64,000 nt of DNA, taken from NCBI GenBank assembly GCA_965247505.1, contig OZ252020.1:1302001-1366000 (forward strand), in the 5' to 3' direction. The position numbers and the translations under genes are program-made. Shown one piece after another: positions 43,615 through 50,952 of this stretch (position 1 is its first letter; every line of letters begins with the position of its first letter). This stretch comes from CAIYRG01 sp965247505 (GTDB lineage Bacteria; Pseudomonadota; Alphaproteobacteria; Micropepsales; Micropepsaceae). The notes beneath the pieces were generated by a model. The model ran no database searches and was not told the DNA's origin. It worked only from the letters and a program-made list of their open reading frames with translations.

Positions 43615-44559
43615 TTACCCCACCAAATCCAACGTGCCTTTGGCGAAGATTTGCTCGAAGGACAGCGGCGCTTTGATGATGCCTTGCTTGGCCGCCGTAT
43701 CCATCAGCGCTTCTAGGACGATCTTGTTGGGCTCCACCCCATAGGGAAGCGGGTCGCCGGTGATGTCCAACACCTTTTTGTTTTGCTCGTCCAGCTTGGT
43801 CGGGTTCTCTATTGTGCCGGCCTTCAGCTTCTCGACATAGACGAGCTTGGCTTCGGCAAAGGCGTTAAAAATATTCTTCGCCAGATCGGGGTGAGCGTCT
43901 AAAAGCTCGTCGCGTACAGCAACGGTGTGGTTGATCGGATAAAGCTTGCGCTCAGTTAAGGCCTCGAACGCCGCGTCCTCGGCATTGGGAATCAGCTTCT
44001 GCACATCCGGATGATCGATCGGCATATTGACCGCACCGACCAGCTCGCCGGAGATCACCATCTCGTCGATTTTCTTGCCGGCTTCAATCGGAACCACATT
44101 GGACGGGGCTTTGTATTCTTCGACATGCTCGTCGCCCGAAAGCACCCAAGTCACTTTGGAAAGATCGACGCCATATTCCTGCGCCAAAATTCCGCGTATC
44201 CAAACGCCTGTCGTTACGGTGAAGCCGCGGTTCACGCCGACGCGCTTTCCCTCCAAATCCTCCGGCGAATTGATGCCCGCATGTTTGTTCACCACAATTG
44301 CGCCGTGATGGAACATGCGCGCGGGGAAAATCGGGATCGCGGTGAATTTCTTGCCGTAGGATTTGGCGCAAATATAGGTGGTAACGGCGAGCTCGCAGAT
44401 ATCGAACTCCGATCCTCTCACCATGCGCCGGAAGGCGGCGATCAAGGGCTCGACATTCTCGTAATCCATGGTGAAGCCTTGCGGCGTCACCGTGCCGTCG
44501 GTGAGCGGCGTGGTGTGCCCCAGTGGGCGGAAAACGGTTTTGAGATTTAGATCGGACAT
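43615..44559 (-). CDS. 4,5-dihydroxyphthalate decarboxylase-like protein 2 (Pht5-like)
   Basis: 314 residues, no signal peptide. LIAAFRRMVRGSEFDICELA, IPIFPARMFHHGAIVV, GINSPEDLEGKRVGVNRGFT, TGVWIRGILAQEYGVDLSKV, INHTVAVRDELLDAHPD and DPLPYGVEPNKIVLEAL follow the Pht5 order seen at 32892. Start at 44559 with GGGGAAG upstream. Alone on its transcript as far as visible, with a small membrane protein gene upstream on the same strand. A decarboxylase or related lyase is inferred; binding-protein function is unlikely without a leader. Confidence 0.8.
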   Translation of the reverse strand: MSDLNLKTVFRPLGHTTPLTDGTVTPQGFTMDYENVEPLIAAFRRMVRGSEFDICELAVTTYICAKSYGKKFTAIPIFPARMFHHGAIVVNKHAGINSPEDLEGKRVGVNRGFTVTTGVWIRGILAQEYGVDLSKVTWVLSGDEHVEEYKAPSNVVPIEAGKKIDEMVISGELVGAVNMPIDHPDVQKLIPNAEDAAFEALTERKLYPINHTVAVRDELLDAHPDLAKNIFNAFAEAKLVYVEKLKAGTIENPTKLDEQNKKVLDITGDPLPYGVEPNKIVLEALMDTAAKQGIIKAPLSFEQIFAKGTLDLVG

Positions 44560-44658
44560 GGATGCACTTCCCCGGGATTTTTCATTGGCGAGATGCGCAT
44601 TTCTATAGGCCAAAGGGCGGGGCCTCGTCGAGGTAGGGGGGCAGTATATGGGGGCGAG

Positions 44659-44868
44659 TCAGTCGACACGTGTATCCGAGGGCGGAAGCGCTCGTCTCAC
44701 AAAATGGCCAAGCAGCAGCGCAATTGGAACTCCGATCGCGAAAACTCCAGCGACCAGAAATAAAGAACTTCGAGCTTGGTATTCCTGAGAAATCCAGACG
44801 CCGGCCAGCCCAACCACAAAGGTGCATACAAATGTCGAAATCAGACCGATTACGCGTGCCCGCTTCAT
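44659..44868 (-). CDS. Small two-helix membrane protein
   Basis: 69 residues, MKRARVIGLISTFVCTFVVG then LAGVWISQEY and a second hydrophobic stretch (LFLVAGVFAIGVPIALLLGHF). Strong AGGAGG lies four bases before the ATG at 44868. No family recognised. Precedes the Pht5-like gene 2 by 99 bp. Confidence 0.6.
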   Translation of the reverse strand: MKRARVIGLISTFVCTFVVGLAGVWISQEYQARSSLFLVAGVFAIGVPIALLLGHFVRRALPPSDTRVD

Positions 44869-44969
44869 AACACCTCCTGCACCCAATGAGTTTGGCTTGG
44901 TCTATTTAGGGCAAAGGTCCGGGACTAGTCGAGGTGGGATCAATCGTCATGGTCGGACGTAAAACAAAT

Positions 44970-45104
44970 TGTCATCCCCGGCCCGGCCACTCAGTTCTGC
45001 TGAGTGGTTGGGGGAAGGGGACCCAGGTATCGAAATCTGCGCGGTTGTTTGGCACCTGGGTTCCCTTCCCTTGCGCCGCTACACGACACTCGCCGGGAAT
45101 GACA
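44970..45104. repeat. GTCATCCCGG-type palindromic intergenic repeat
   Basis: TGTCATCCCCGGCCCGG at left, GCCGGGAATGACA at right, with GGGGACCCAGGT/ACCTGGGTTCCC-like arms inside. Lies between divergent 44868 and 45144 genes. Confidence 0.8.
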
Positions 45105-45143
45105 AGATGTTATAGTTGTACCGAAAATCACGGAGAGCACATC

Positions 45144-45446
45144 ATGGCGCGGTGGGTCGCAATTTTCGAAGATGACGAGTTGAGAGCGAAAGACATTCGT
45201 GGAAAGTACACGCGGTATCATCTCGCTTATCTTGGCGCGAACAAGAATAAGATATTGCTTGCGGGCGGGCTTCGCCCCGAACCGGGCGGCAGTTTTGAGG
45301 GTGGGTTATGGATATTGGAGGTCGTGGACCGCGAGGAAGCCATGGCTTGCGTCGAAGGCGATCCGTTCTTTCAAAAGGGTTTACGCAAATCCGCGCACGT
45401 TTACGCCTGGGGAAAGGCCTTCCCGGAGAATGTGGTGAGGCTGTGA
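45144..45446 (+). CDS. YCII-related domain protein 1
   Basis: 100 residues. MARWVAIFEDDELRAKDIRG..YTRYHLAYLGANKNKILLAGGLRP.. followed by SFEGGLWILEVVDREEAMACVEGDPFF: the YciI dimeric alpha-beta-barrel pattern with a conserved His (RYHLAYL) and the GDPF segment. YCII proteins occur as small dehalogenase/isomerase-like enzymes in aromatic pathways. GGAGA is six bases before the ATG. Convergent with Pht5-like gene 3 (18-bp gap). A second member is at 55923. Confidence 0.82.
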   Translation: MARWVAIFEDDELRAKDIRGKYTRYHLAYLGANKNKILLAGGLRPEPGGSFEGGLWILEVVDREEAMACVEGDPFFQKGLRKSAHVYAWGKAFPENVVRL

Positions 45447-45464
45447 GTTTTCTTGCCTGAACCT

Positions 45465-46439
45465 TCACCCTTCCGGATCGACGAACGCTCTTTCAATTGG
45501 CAGCAATTCCGGTGTTAGGCCTTGTTTATGCGCGGTCTGCTGCAGCGCTTTGATGCTCGGCATATTGTGTGCCATCCCATAGGGCAGGGGATCCTCACCT
45601 ACGATCAAAGCCTGTTCGCGGTATTTTTTGTCCTTGGCGCTATCGGCCTCGCCCGCGTGTAGCTTGGGCAGCCATTCGCGTTTGGCTTCCATAAAAGCAT
45701 CGAAGAGTGAACGCGCGACCCAAGGATGTTCTTCCAGCACTTTGTCTTTGACCACGATGGTGCCGTGAATCGGATAGATGTGAGTGCGGTTATACCATTC
45801 GATCTCCAGCTCATGGGCGTTGGGGAAGAGCTCGGGGTAATCGGCTTTCACTTGTTTCCATGTTCCGCTTGAGGGCGATCCCGCGCGCCCCACACCTGCG
45901 TTACCGGCAAGGCCTGCTTGAAGATCGCCCGATGCCATCAATTCGGAAAGCGAACCGCCTTCGGGGGCGTGCTCGACATTGGGAGGAAGCACCAATTCTT
46001 CAACATGTTCTTCATCGTCGACCACCCAAGCAATTTTGGAATGATCGACATCATATTCGTCTTGTAAAAGGCCGCGCACCCAAACACCGGTGGTTACCGA
46101 ATAGGCGCGCACGCCCATTCTTTTTCCTTCTAAATCTTTGGGCTGGTCGATGCCCGCATCGGGGCGGACGAGGATTCCGTTGTGGTGGAAATGGCGCATC
46201 AAAAATATGGGCAGCGCAACAAAGGGCGCTCCCAGCGCGCGGGCGATGAGATAGGTCGTCGGCGCCAGCTCGCAAATATCGAATTCATGTTGGCGTACCA
46301 TGCGGCGGAAGGCGCCGATTTGCGGCACCACATTGACGAATTTGAGATCGATGCCTTCGGGTTTGATGCGGCCCGACCTAATGGCTTCGACATGGGAATT
46401 GTCGCCAATGGCGATGGTAAGTTTGACGTCGTTAGCCAT
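45465..46439 (-). CDS. 4,5-dihydroxyphthalate decarboxylase-like protein 3 (Pht5-like)
   Basis: 324 residues, no signal peptide. IGAFRRMVRQHEFDICELAP, LPIFLMRHFHHNGILV, GIDQPKDLEGKRMGVRAYSV, TGVWVRGLLQDEYDVDHSKI, THIYPIHGTIVVKDKVLEEH and DPLPYGMAHNMPSIKALQ. Closer to copy 2 than to copy 1 (both have SVTTGVW/TVTTGVW and a DDEEHVEE/SGDEHVEE segment). Start at 46439 with AAGGAA upstream. A gene for the CPPLET protein is just upstream on the same strand. Confidence 0.8.
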   Translation of the reverse strand: MANDVKLTIAIGDNSHVEAIRSGRIKPEGIDLKFVNVVPQIGAFRRMVRQHEFDICELAPTTYLIARALGAPFVALPIFLMRHFHHNGILVRPDAGIDQPKDLEGKRMGVRAYSVTTGVWVRGLLQDEYDVDHSKIAWVVDDEEHVEELVLPPNVEHAPEGGSLSELMASGDLQAGLAGNAGVGRAGSPSSGTWKQVKADYPELFPNAHELEIEWYNRTHIYPIHGTIVVKDKVLEEHPWVARSLFDAFMEAKREWLPKLHAGEADSAKDKKYREQALIVGEDPLPYGMAHNMPSIKALQQTAHKQGLTPELLPIERAFVDPEG

Positions 46440-46531
46440 GCGGCGAGTTTCCTTTGTACTGGTCATCATGGCCGCTCCTGAGGCGGTCATCCATCGGCGT
46501 ATCTTGATGCGCCAAAAAGAGGAAGTTGGCT

Positions 46532-46550
46532 GGCCGGGTCAAGCCCGGCC
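46532..46550. repeat. Short hairpin GGCCGGG-TCAAG-CCCGGCC
   Basis: A 7-bp perfect inverted repeat in the gap between Pht5-like gene 3 and the CPPLET gene. Could be a transcript end or part of a GTCATGGCCGGG-type repeat. Confidence 0.6.
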
Positions 46551-46566
46551 ATGACGGATTAGGTAT

Positions 46567-46983
46567 TTAACAACACTCGCAGCCGAAGCCGTCGGGGGTG
46601 TAGAGCGATTCTTTCAGCCAGGCGAAGGGAATGTCGTCGGTGGTCACTTCCACCGCGTTCTTGAACACTTTGAAGTGGTAGCGCCGCTCGGGATCGGTCC
46701 AGAACGCGACCACGGTCTCCAAAGGCGGACAGCCGGGCAGATTGCATTCGACTTCCGAAACCAAGATGCCGGCATCTTCGGGAAGCTTGAAACGCTCCCG
46801 CGTCCATTCGCGGATATGGTCCAAAGCTTCGAAATGCTTGGGGTTCTGGACCACATTTTGGGTCGTGCCGAAGGCAAAGCCGTCATCGTCGTCATCGGTT
46901 TCGGTGTTTTTGGGCGCGACGGGCTTGGCGCCGGCCTGCTGGCCCACATCCCATCCGGCTATCGCGTTCTCGTAATCGTCCAT
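46567..46983 (-). CDS. CPPLET/CC small cysteine protein 1, uncharacterised
   Basis: 138 residues. An acidic N-terminal part (TETDDDDDGF), then a conserved domain: IREWTRERFKLPEDAGILVS, EVECNLPGCPPLETVVAFWT, YHFKVFKNAVEVTTDDIPFAW, and the terminus DGFGCECC. It is paralogous to 55610-55921, which shares WIRARF, the ELEC..CPPLET..AFWT segment and a terminal CC. The cysteines C-x5-CPP and C-terminal CC suggest metal binding. No function is known to me. Upstream of Pht5-like gene 3 on the same strand. Confidence 0.7.
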   Translation of the reverse strand: MDDYENAIAGWDVGQQAGAKPVAPKNTETDDDDDGFAFGTTQNVVQNPKHFEALDHIREWTRERFKLPEDAGILVSEVECNLPGCPPLETVVAFWTDPERRYHFKVFKNAVEVTTDDIPFAWLKESLYTPDGFGCECC

Positions 46984-47268
46984 CAGTCAAACTTACCACA
47001 TCTGTTCTAGCGAACCGCCCCAGCCGTCATGGCGGGGGTTTTAGCCAGCCATAACTTAGTAAAAATAGAGATTATACAGGCGTCCACCCCCTTGAAATGG
47101 GCGATAAAGTTCTTAAATACAATATGTTAGCTAAAAAAACTTAAAAGCGGCGATGGCTAGGGCGGGACGGCACAAAGCTGCGTCCATGCGACCCCCTGTC
47201 GAGCATTTACACGCGCCCCCCGCCTAGGTAGAACGCCCGCACAATACACATGATGGAGGTAATAGAAC

Positions 47269-48384
47269 GTGGCAGAAAAAGTGCTGGCCGCGGTGAAAAC
47301 CGGAGTTGAGGTTACTGAATTACGCGAATTCGATATGCCCGACATTCCCGAAGACGGTGCCATTTTGAAGATGGAAATCGCCGGGATTTGCGGCTCGGAC
47401 GTGAAGAATTACAAAAAGCCGATCGAAAACGTGATCATGGGTCACGAAAATGTCGGCATGATCTGGAAGGCGGGCAAGAAATTCAAAGAGCGCAAAGGCG
47501 TTGAGGAGGGCGGTCGCATCCTTCTCGAGCATTATCTTCCCTGCATGAGGTGCGAATGGTGCCATTTGGGCGAATATCGCCACTGCCATCACACCGACTG
47601 GCACACCAATCCAGGGGCTATCCGTTACGGCTACACTTCCGCCGATACTGAACCGCATCTTTGGGGCGGCTTTTCACAATATCTCTTCATGCCTTGGAAC
47701 GCCGTCGTTCATAAGCTCCCGGATAACGTGACTTCCGAACTTGCCGGCATCGCGACGCCGCTCGCCAACGGCATTCAATGGGCGCTCTATGAGGCCGATA
47801 TTGGTTACGGTTCGGTTGTTCTTATTCAAGGACCCGGTCAGCAGGGCCTGGCGCAGATCGTATCCTGTAAGCAGGCCGGCGCCGATATCATCATCATCAC
47901 TGGAACCTCCAAAGACGCTGCGCGTCTGGAACTTGCCAAAGAGCTTGGCGCCGACCACACAATCGACGTCCAGAAAACCGACCCGCTGGAAGCGATCCTT
48001 GAGATCACCAAGGGCATCGGCGTCGACGTGTCGATCGATTGCACGGCAGGTGCTGGCACGGCAGCGATGCTGCTCGGCATTGCCGCGCTCAAACGCAAGG
48101 CCGGAAAGCTGATTATTCAAGGCAATGAGATGCCGAACTTCCCGGATTTTCCGATCTATCGGGTGACCCAGAAATATGCGCAGCTCATAAGCGCACGCGG
48201 CCACAGCTACAAAGCCTGCGAATTGGCGATCAAGCAGCTCGCTTCGCATCGCTTCCCATTAGAAAAGGCCATCACTCATACTTATGGCCTCAATGATATC
48301 CACACCGCGCTTCAAGCGGTTGCGGGCAAGGTGAGTCCGGACGTTATTCACGTCTCGGTCGCGCCCTGGTTGGACGCTGCTTAA
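47269..48384 (+). CDS. Zn-dependent alcohol dehydrogenase-like protein, copy B
   Basis: 371 residues. Catalytic zinc: AGICGSDVKNYK (Cys) and MGHENVG (His-Glu). Structural zinc: CMRCEWCHLGEYRHC. Rossmann site VVLIQGPGQQGLAQ, with the same GPGQQG as copy A. Start is GTG at 47269 with GGAGG upstream. Divergent from the CPPLET gene over a 285-bp A/T-rich gap, and followed by a terminator at 48410. Likely NAD(P)-linked oxidation of an alcohol or diol intermediate, by context. Confidence 0.88.
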   Translation: MAEKVLAAVKTGVEVTELREFDMPDIPEDGAILKMEIAGICGSDVKNYKKPIENVIMGHENVGMIWKAGKKFKERKGVEEGGRILLEHYLPCMRCEWCHLGEYRHCHHTDWHTNPGAIRYGYTSADTEPHLWGGFSQYLFMPWNAVVHKLPDNVTSELAGIATPLANGIQWALYEADIGYGSVVLIQGPGQQGLAQIVSCKQAGADIIIITGTSKDAARLELAKELGADHTIDVQKTDPLEAILEITKGIGVDVSIDCTAGAGTAAMLLGIAALKRKAGKLIIQGNEMPNFPDFPIYRVTQKYAQLISARGHSYKACELAIKQLASHRFPLEKAITHTYGLNDIHTALQAVAGKVSPDVIHVSVAPWLDAA

Positions 48385-48409
48385 ACCGCATCCTTCCAGA
48401 GGGGGAAAG

Positions 48410-48439
48410 AAAACGGGCGCCTTCGGGTGCCCGGTTTTA
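48410..48439 (+). terminator. Rho-independent terminator after dehydrogenase B
   Basis: AAAACGGGCGCC-TTCG-GGTGCCCGGTTTT: an eight-pair GC-rich stem with a UUCG tetraloop and an A/T extension ending in a T-rich tract, 26 bp after the stop. Confidence 0.88.
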
Positions 48440-48514
48440 TTTGCGGGATTGCGATTTCCGCACATTGTCATCCCGGACGAGCCGACAAACTCCAGTTGAT
48501 CAGAATTTTGCTTT

Positions 48515-48557
48515 CCCCCCTTGAGGGGGAAGGTGGCCCGAAGGGCCGGATGGGGGG
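48515..48557. repeat. CCCCCTCAAGGGGG-type repeat, left copy around 93-aa gene
   Basis: CCCCCCTTGAGGGGGAAGGT, then GGCCCGAAGGGCC and GGATGGGGGG. It ends at the base before the stop codon of the small gene at 48558. Inverted copy at 48845-48896. Confidence 0.85.
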
Positions 48558-48839
48558 CTAGGATTCGTTCGGAATTTCAATATCGCTCGCGACGATTTCG
48601 ATTGTATCGCCTGACTGCATTTCGATTTCGAATTTCATTTGACTGTCTTCCGTACGCGAAGGCCCGGTGGTCCTATTGACGTAAATACTTGGACCCCATT
48701 CTTCACGATGTGGAATAGTTGTGCGGGATACGCCGCGGGCTCGAATGAAAACAGACTCTCCGCCAACCTTAGTCAGATGCACTTCGACGATCGCGGATTT
48801 CCAATCGAAGTTTACTGAGACAAGAACCCAGTCGTGCAA
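48558..48839 (-). CDS. Hypothetical protein in a second repeat-bounded cassette
   Basis: 93 residues, beta-rich (WVLVSVNFDWKSAIVEVHLT; KFEIEMQSGDTIEIVASDIE), no signal peptide, no motif recognised. Bracketed tightly by inverted copies of the same palindromic repeat as the unrelated gene at 41069. Nothing supports a function. Confidence 0.55.
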   Translation of the reverse strand: MHDWVLVSVNFDWKSAIVEVHLTKVGGESVFIRARGVSRTTIPHREEWGPSIYVNRTTGPSRTEDSQMKFEIEMQSGDTIEIVASDIEIPNES

Positions 48840-48844
48840 TGGTT

Positions 48845-48896
48845 ACCCCCCCTTCCGTCGCTACGCGACACCTTCCCCCTCAAGGGGGGAAGGGAA
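48845..48896. repeat. CCCCCTCAAGGGGG-type repeat, right copy around 93-aa gene
   Basis: ACCCCCCCTTCC, then GTCGCTACGCGAC hairpin-like spacer, then ACACCTTCCCCCTCAAGGGG. Same orientation as the copy at 40993 and inverted relative to 48515. Confidence 0.85.
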
Positions 48897-48905
48897 GTGA
48901 GAAAA

Positions 48906-49301
48906 TTACCCGCCCCAATCTTTTGCGACGGCGGTGGCTTCCAATTGCACCAGCCGGCCACCGCGCAAGGGGGCGACAACGGCTCTGCGCGCTGGGCGCT
49001 TCGTAGGATCAGGAAAATATTCGTTCCAGGGCTTGTTGACCGCGCTTCTGTAAGTGTCGTCGACGACAACCACGGAAATTTTCACCACATCGCCCATATC
49101 CATCTCGGCCGCCTTCAAGACGCGTTCGAGATTTTGAAAACAAAGATGCGCTTGGGCTTCGGCGCCCGTCGGCATTTCACCGGTGTCGGGGTCTTTGCCC
49201 ATGATGCCCGTGGTCTCCAAAATCGGTCCCACCCGGCAGGCCATCGGAATTGGCGCCGCGCCATGGGAAAGCCCTTTGACTTCAATGCTCTTTTGTCTCA
49301 A
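48906..49301 (-). CDS. RidA/YjgF family protein
   Basis: 131 residues from a TTG start at 49301, supported by GGAGGA upstream. GPILETTGIMGKDPDTGEMP, AQAHLCFQNLERVLKAAEMD with MGDVVKISVVVVDDTYRS, PDPTKRPARRAVVAPLRGGR and QLEATAVA are the Rid family pattern. These trimeric enzymes hydrolyse reactive enamine/imine or act on 2-aminomuconate-type intermediates in aromatic pathways. Follows the extradiol dioxygenase gene by 38 bp on the same strand, supporting a catabolic role. Confidence 0.85.
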   Translation of the reverse strand: MRQKSIEVKGLSHGAAPIPMACRVGPILETTGIMGKDPDTGEMPTGAEAQAHLCFQNLERVLKAAEMDMGDVVKISVVVVDDTYRSAVNKPWNEYFPDPTKRPARRAVVAPLRGGRLVQLEATAVAKDWGG

Positions 49302-49339
49302 CGCGTCCTCCTTTGTGAGGAATTCATGCTTTTTATTTC

Positions 49340-50326
49340 CTATTTCCAGGCCGCAAAACCAAGCCCGGTTCCGGTTAGCGCAGGTGAGCGATAGGCGGGG
49401 ACATATTCCATCCAGGATAGTTCCAGCTTCTCGGCTGCCGCGGCAACCAATAACCAGCTTCTGATTTCCGAACTTCCCGCTTTCAATCGTTCGGGATCAA
49501 GGCCGGCCAAGTAATTTAGGTCCTTGTTCTTGAACGCCTCCATCAGGCCGCGGTCAAGCTCCTCGTCGACAACAAAGTGGCTCAGTCCGCCCGAGGCGAT
49601 GAGTCCAACCCTGATATCCTCGGGATATTCCGAAATGAGTTCGGCGATGTCGCGGCCGAGCTGCACGCAGCGCTTCGGCGTTGGTGGATTGGGCGGGTAA
49701 TAGGTGTTGAGAAAGACCGGAACTACCGGGATTCTTTTTTCCTGCAAATAGGTGCGGTGAATATAGGAATAGGCATGGCCCTCATGTTCGTCGTCTCTGA
49801 GGCCGCGGAGCGCGGTGACATCGGCCTCGCGTCGGGTAAGCCCTTCGATGAGATGAAGGGCAAGTCCGGCGTGACAGGGATAGTTCACATCGCCGCCGGG
49901 CTCGCGCCTTTTGGTTTGCGCCCGCTTGTACCAATCCTCAGGTAGGGTTTCTGGTTCACCCGCATTGCGGATGGTTTCGCCATAATAGATCGCGAAGGCG
50001 GGCATCAGGCGGTCGTCGAAAAGCTCGTGTTGATCGTCACCGACAACAATCAGCGCGTCCAACTCTGACGCTTCGATCTCCGAGCGCAGCTTGGTGATGG
50101 CAGTGAACGTATTGTCATAGGCTTTTCCCAAGGCTTCCGCGCTCGCCCAAGATTCGGAATCGTCCGGCGCAGCCATCAGAAGATCGTCATAGGAAAGTGC
50201 GTTGCCTTTGCGATCAAAAAGCGGCATGCGACGATCGGAAACGCGAAAGCGCTCGATCCAATCCTCTTTAGTCGTCACCAGCATCAAACTGTGTGAAGAC
50301 CCATATGCCGCAGCCAGTTGCGCCAA
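49340..50326 (-). CDS. LigB-family (class III) extradiol ring-cleavage dioxygenase
   Basis: 328 residues from a TTG at 50326 (GGGAG upstream), giving AQLAAAYGSSHSLMLV, the usual LigB start. Iron and active-site residues are visible: His in GSSHS, His in VVGDDQHELF, His in SGGLSHFV and Glu in GSSEIRSW. VPVFLNTYYPPNPPTPKRC is the conserved second half. Cleaves catechol-type rings next to the hydroxyls, as in protocatechuate 4,5- or gallate dioxygenases; no small LigA subunit gene is seen. Just downstream of marR and upstream of ridA. Confidence 0.87.
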   Translation of the reverse strand: MAQLAAAYGSSHSLMLVTTKEDWIERFRVSDRRMPLFDRKGNALSYDDLLMAAPDDSESWASAEALGKAYDNTFTAITKLRSEIEASELDALIVVGDDQHELFDDRLMPAFAIYYGETIRNAGEPETLPEDWYKRAQTKRREPGGDVNYPCHAGLALHLIEGLTRREADVTALRGLRDDEHEGHAYSYIHRTYLQEKRIPVVPVFLNTYYPPNPPTPKRCVQLGRDIAELISEYPEDIRVGLIASGGLSHFVVDEELDRGLMEAFKNKDLNYLAGLDPERLKAGSSEIRSWLLVAAAAEKLELSWMEYVPAYRSPALTGTGLGFAAWK

Positions 50327-50343
50327 TATTTTTCTCCCGTTCC

Positions 50344-50820
50344 TTAATCTCCAAGCTTGGCCGAATTGGCCCGTACGCGGTTTAAAAGGGAAATCAGCGT
50401 ATTGGTTTCCTCGGCGGTGAAACCGGTTGCGATGCGCGCTTGGCGGCTCTGCGCAACATCTAGAATCTTCTCGTAGAGCTTTAGCCCGGCCGGCGTAAAC
50501 GTCACAATGCGCTTGCGCGCATCGGATTTGTGCGGCGCGATGGTAACACGACCGTCGCCCTCGAGCGCTTTCAGCGAACGCGAGGCTGCCGCCTTGTCGA
50601 GCTGGGCAATCTCGCAAAGGCGGTTCGCGGTGCTGTTCGGCTCGGCGGCCAGCGCCGTAAGCACACGCCACTCTGTCACGCCGATGCCGAAGCGCGATTG
50701 ATAAAACTGGGACGCGCTTCTGTAGATATCGTTCGATATCGAGATGAAGAGGAACGGTAAATAGCGGTCAAACTCGAGGACTGGAAGGTCTACTTCATTG
50801 GAGGCGCTGGGCTTTAACAT
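50344..50820 (-). CDS. MarR-family transcriptional regulator
   Basis: 158 residues. Winged helix-turn-helix: FGIGVTEWRVLTALAAEPNS, TANRLCEIAQLDKAAASRSL (recognition helix) and VTIAPHKSDARKRIVTFTPAG (wing). Long helices at both ends form the dimer. It lies between the reductase and extradiol dioxygenase genes on the same strand. MarR proteins of catabolic clusters usually repress until an aromatic acid or CoA ester binds. A perfect-arm palindrome at 50899-50921 upstream is a candidate operator. Confidence 0.9.
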   Translation of the reverse strand: MLKPSASNEVDLPVLEFDRYLPFLFISISNDIYRSASQFYQSRFGIGVTEWRVLTALAAEPNSTANRLCEIAQLDKAAASRSLKALEGDGRVTIAPHKSDARKRIVTFTPAGLKLYEKILDVAQSRQARIATGFTAEETNTLISLLNRVRANSAKLGD

Positions 50821-50898
50821 TGGATACTTACCTGGGGGGATCGTCTGGATGATGGAGTCCTAGCAGATTATTGACAGCACAACGATTCCAACCACACA

Positions 50899-50921
50899 TT
50901 GAAATAATATATATGTTTCAA
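50899..50921. promoter_or_regulatory. Candidate MarR operator
   Basis: TTGAAA-N11-TTTCAA, an A/T-rich palindrome with perfect 6-bp arms (23 bp overall), 78 bp upstream of the marR start and between the reductase stop and marR. Size and symmetry fit MarR-family sites, so autoregulation of the marR-ligB-ridA unit is likely. Confidence 0.55.
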
Positions 50922-50952
50922 CAGGTTGTAAAAATATTGCGCTGCTCGAACG

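Noticed and set aside
47020..47045. Possible terminator CCGCC..GGCGGGGGTTTTA
   Set aside because: Short stem, and it lies upstream of genes on both strands, where a terminator makes little sense.
50327..50671. Longer LigB-family protein reaching into marR
   Set aside because: The added part overlaps marR in another frame and is unlike the family; TTG at 50326 gives the usual N-terminus.
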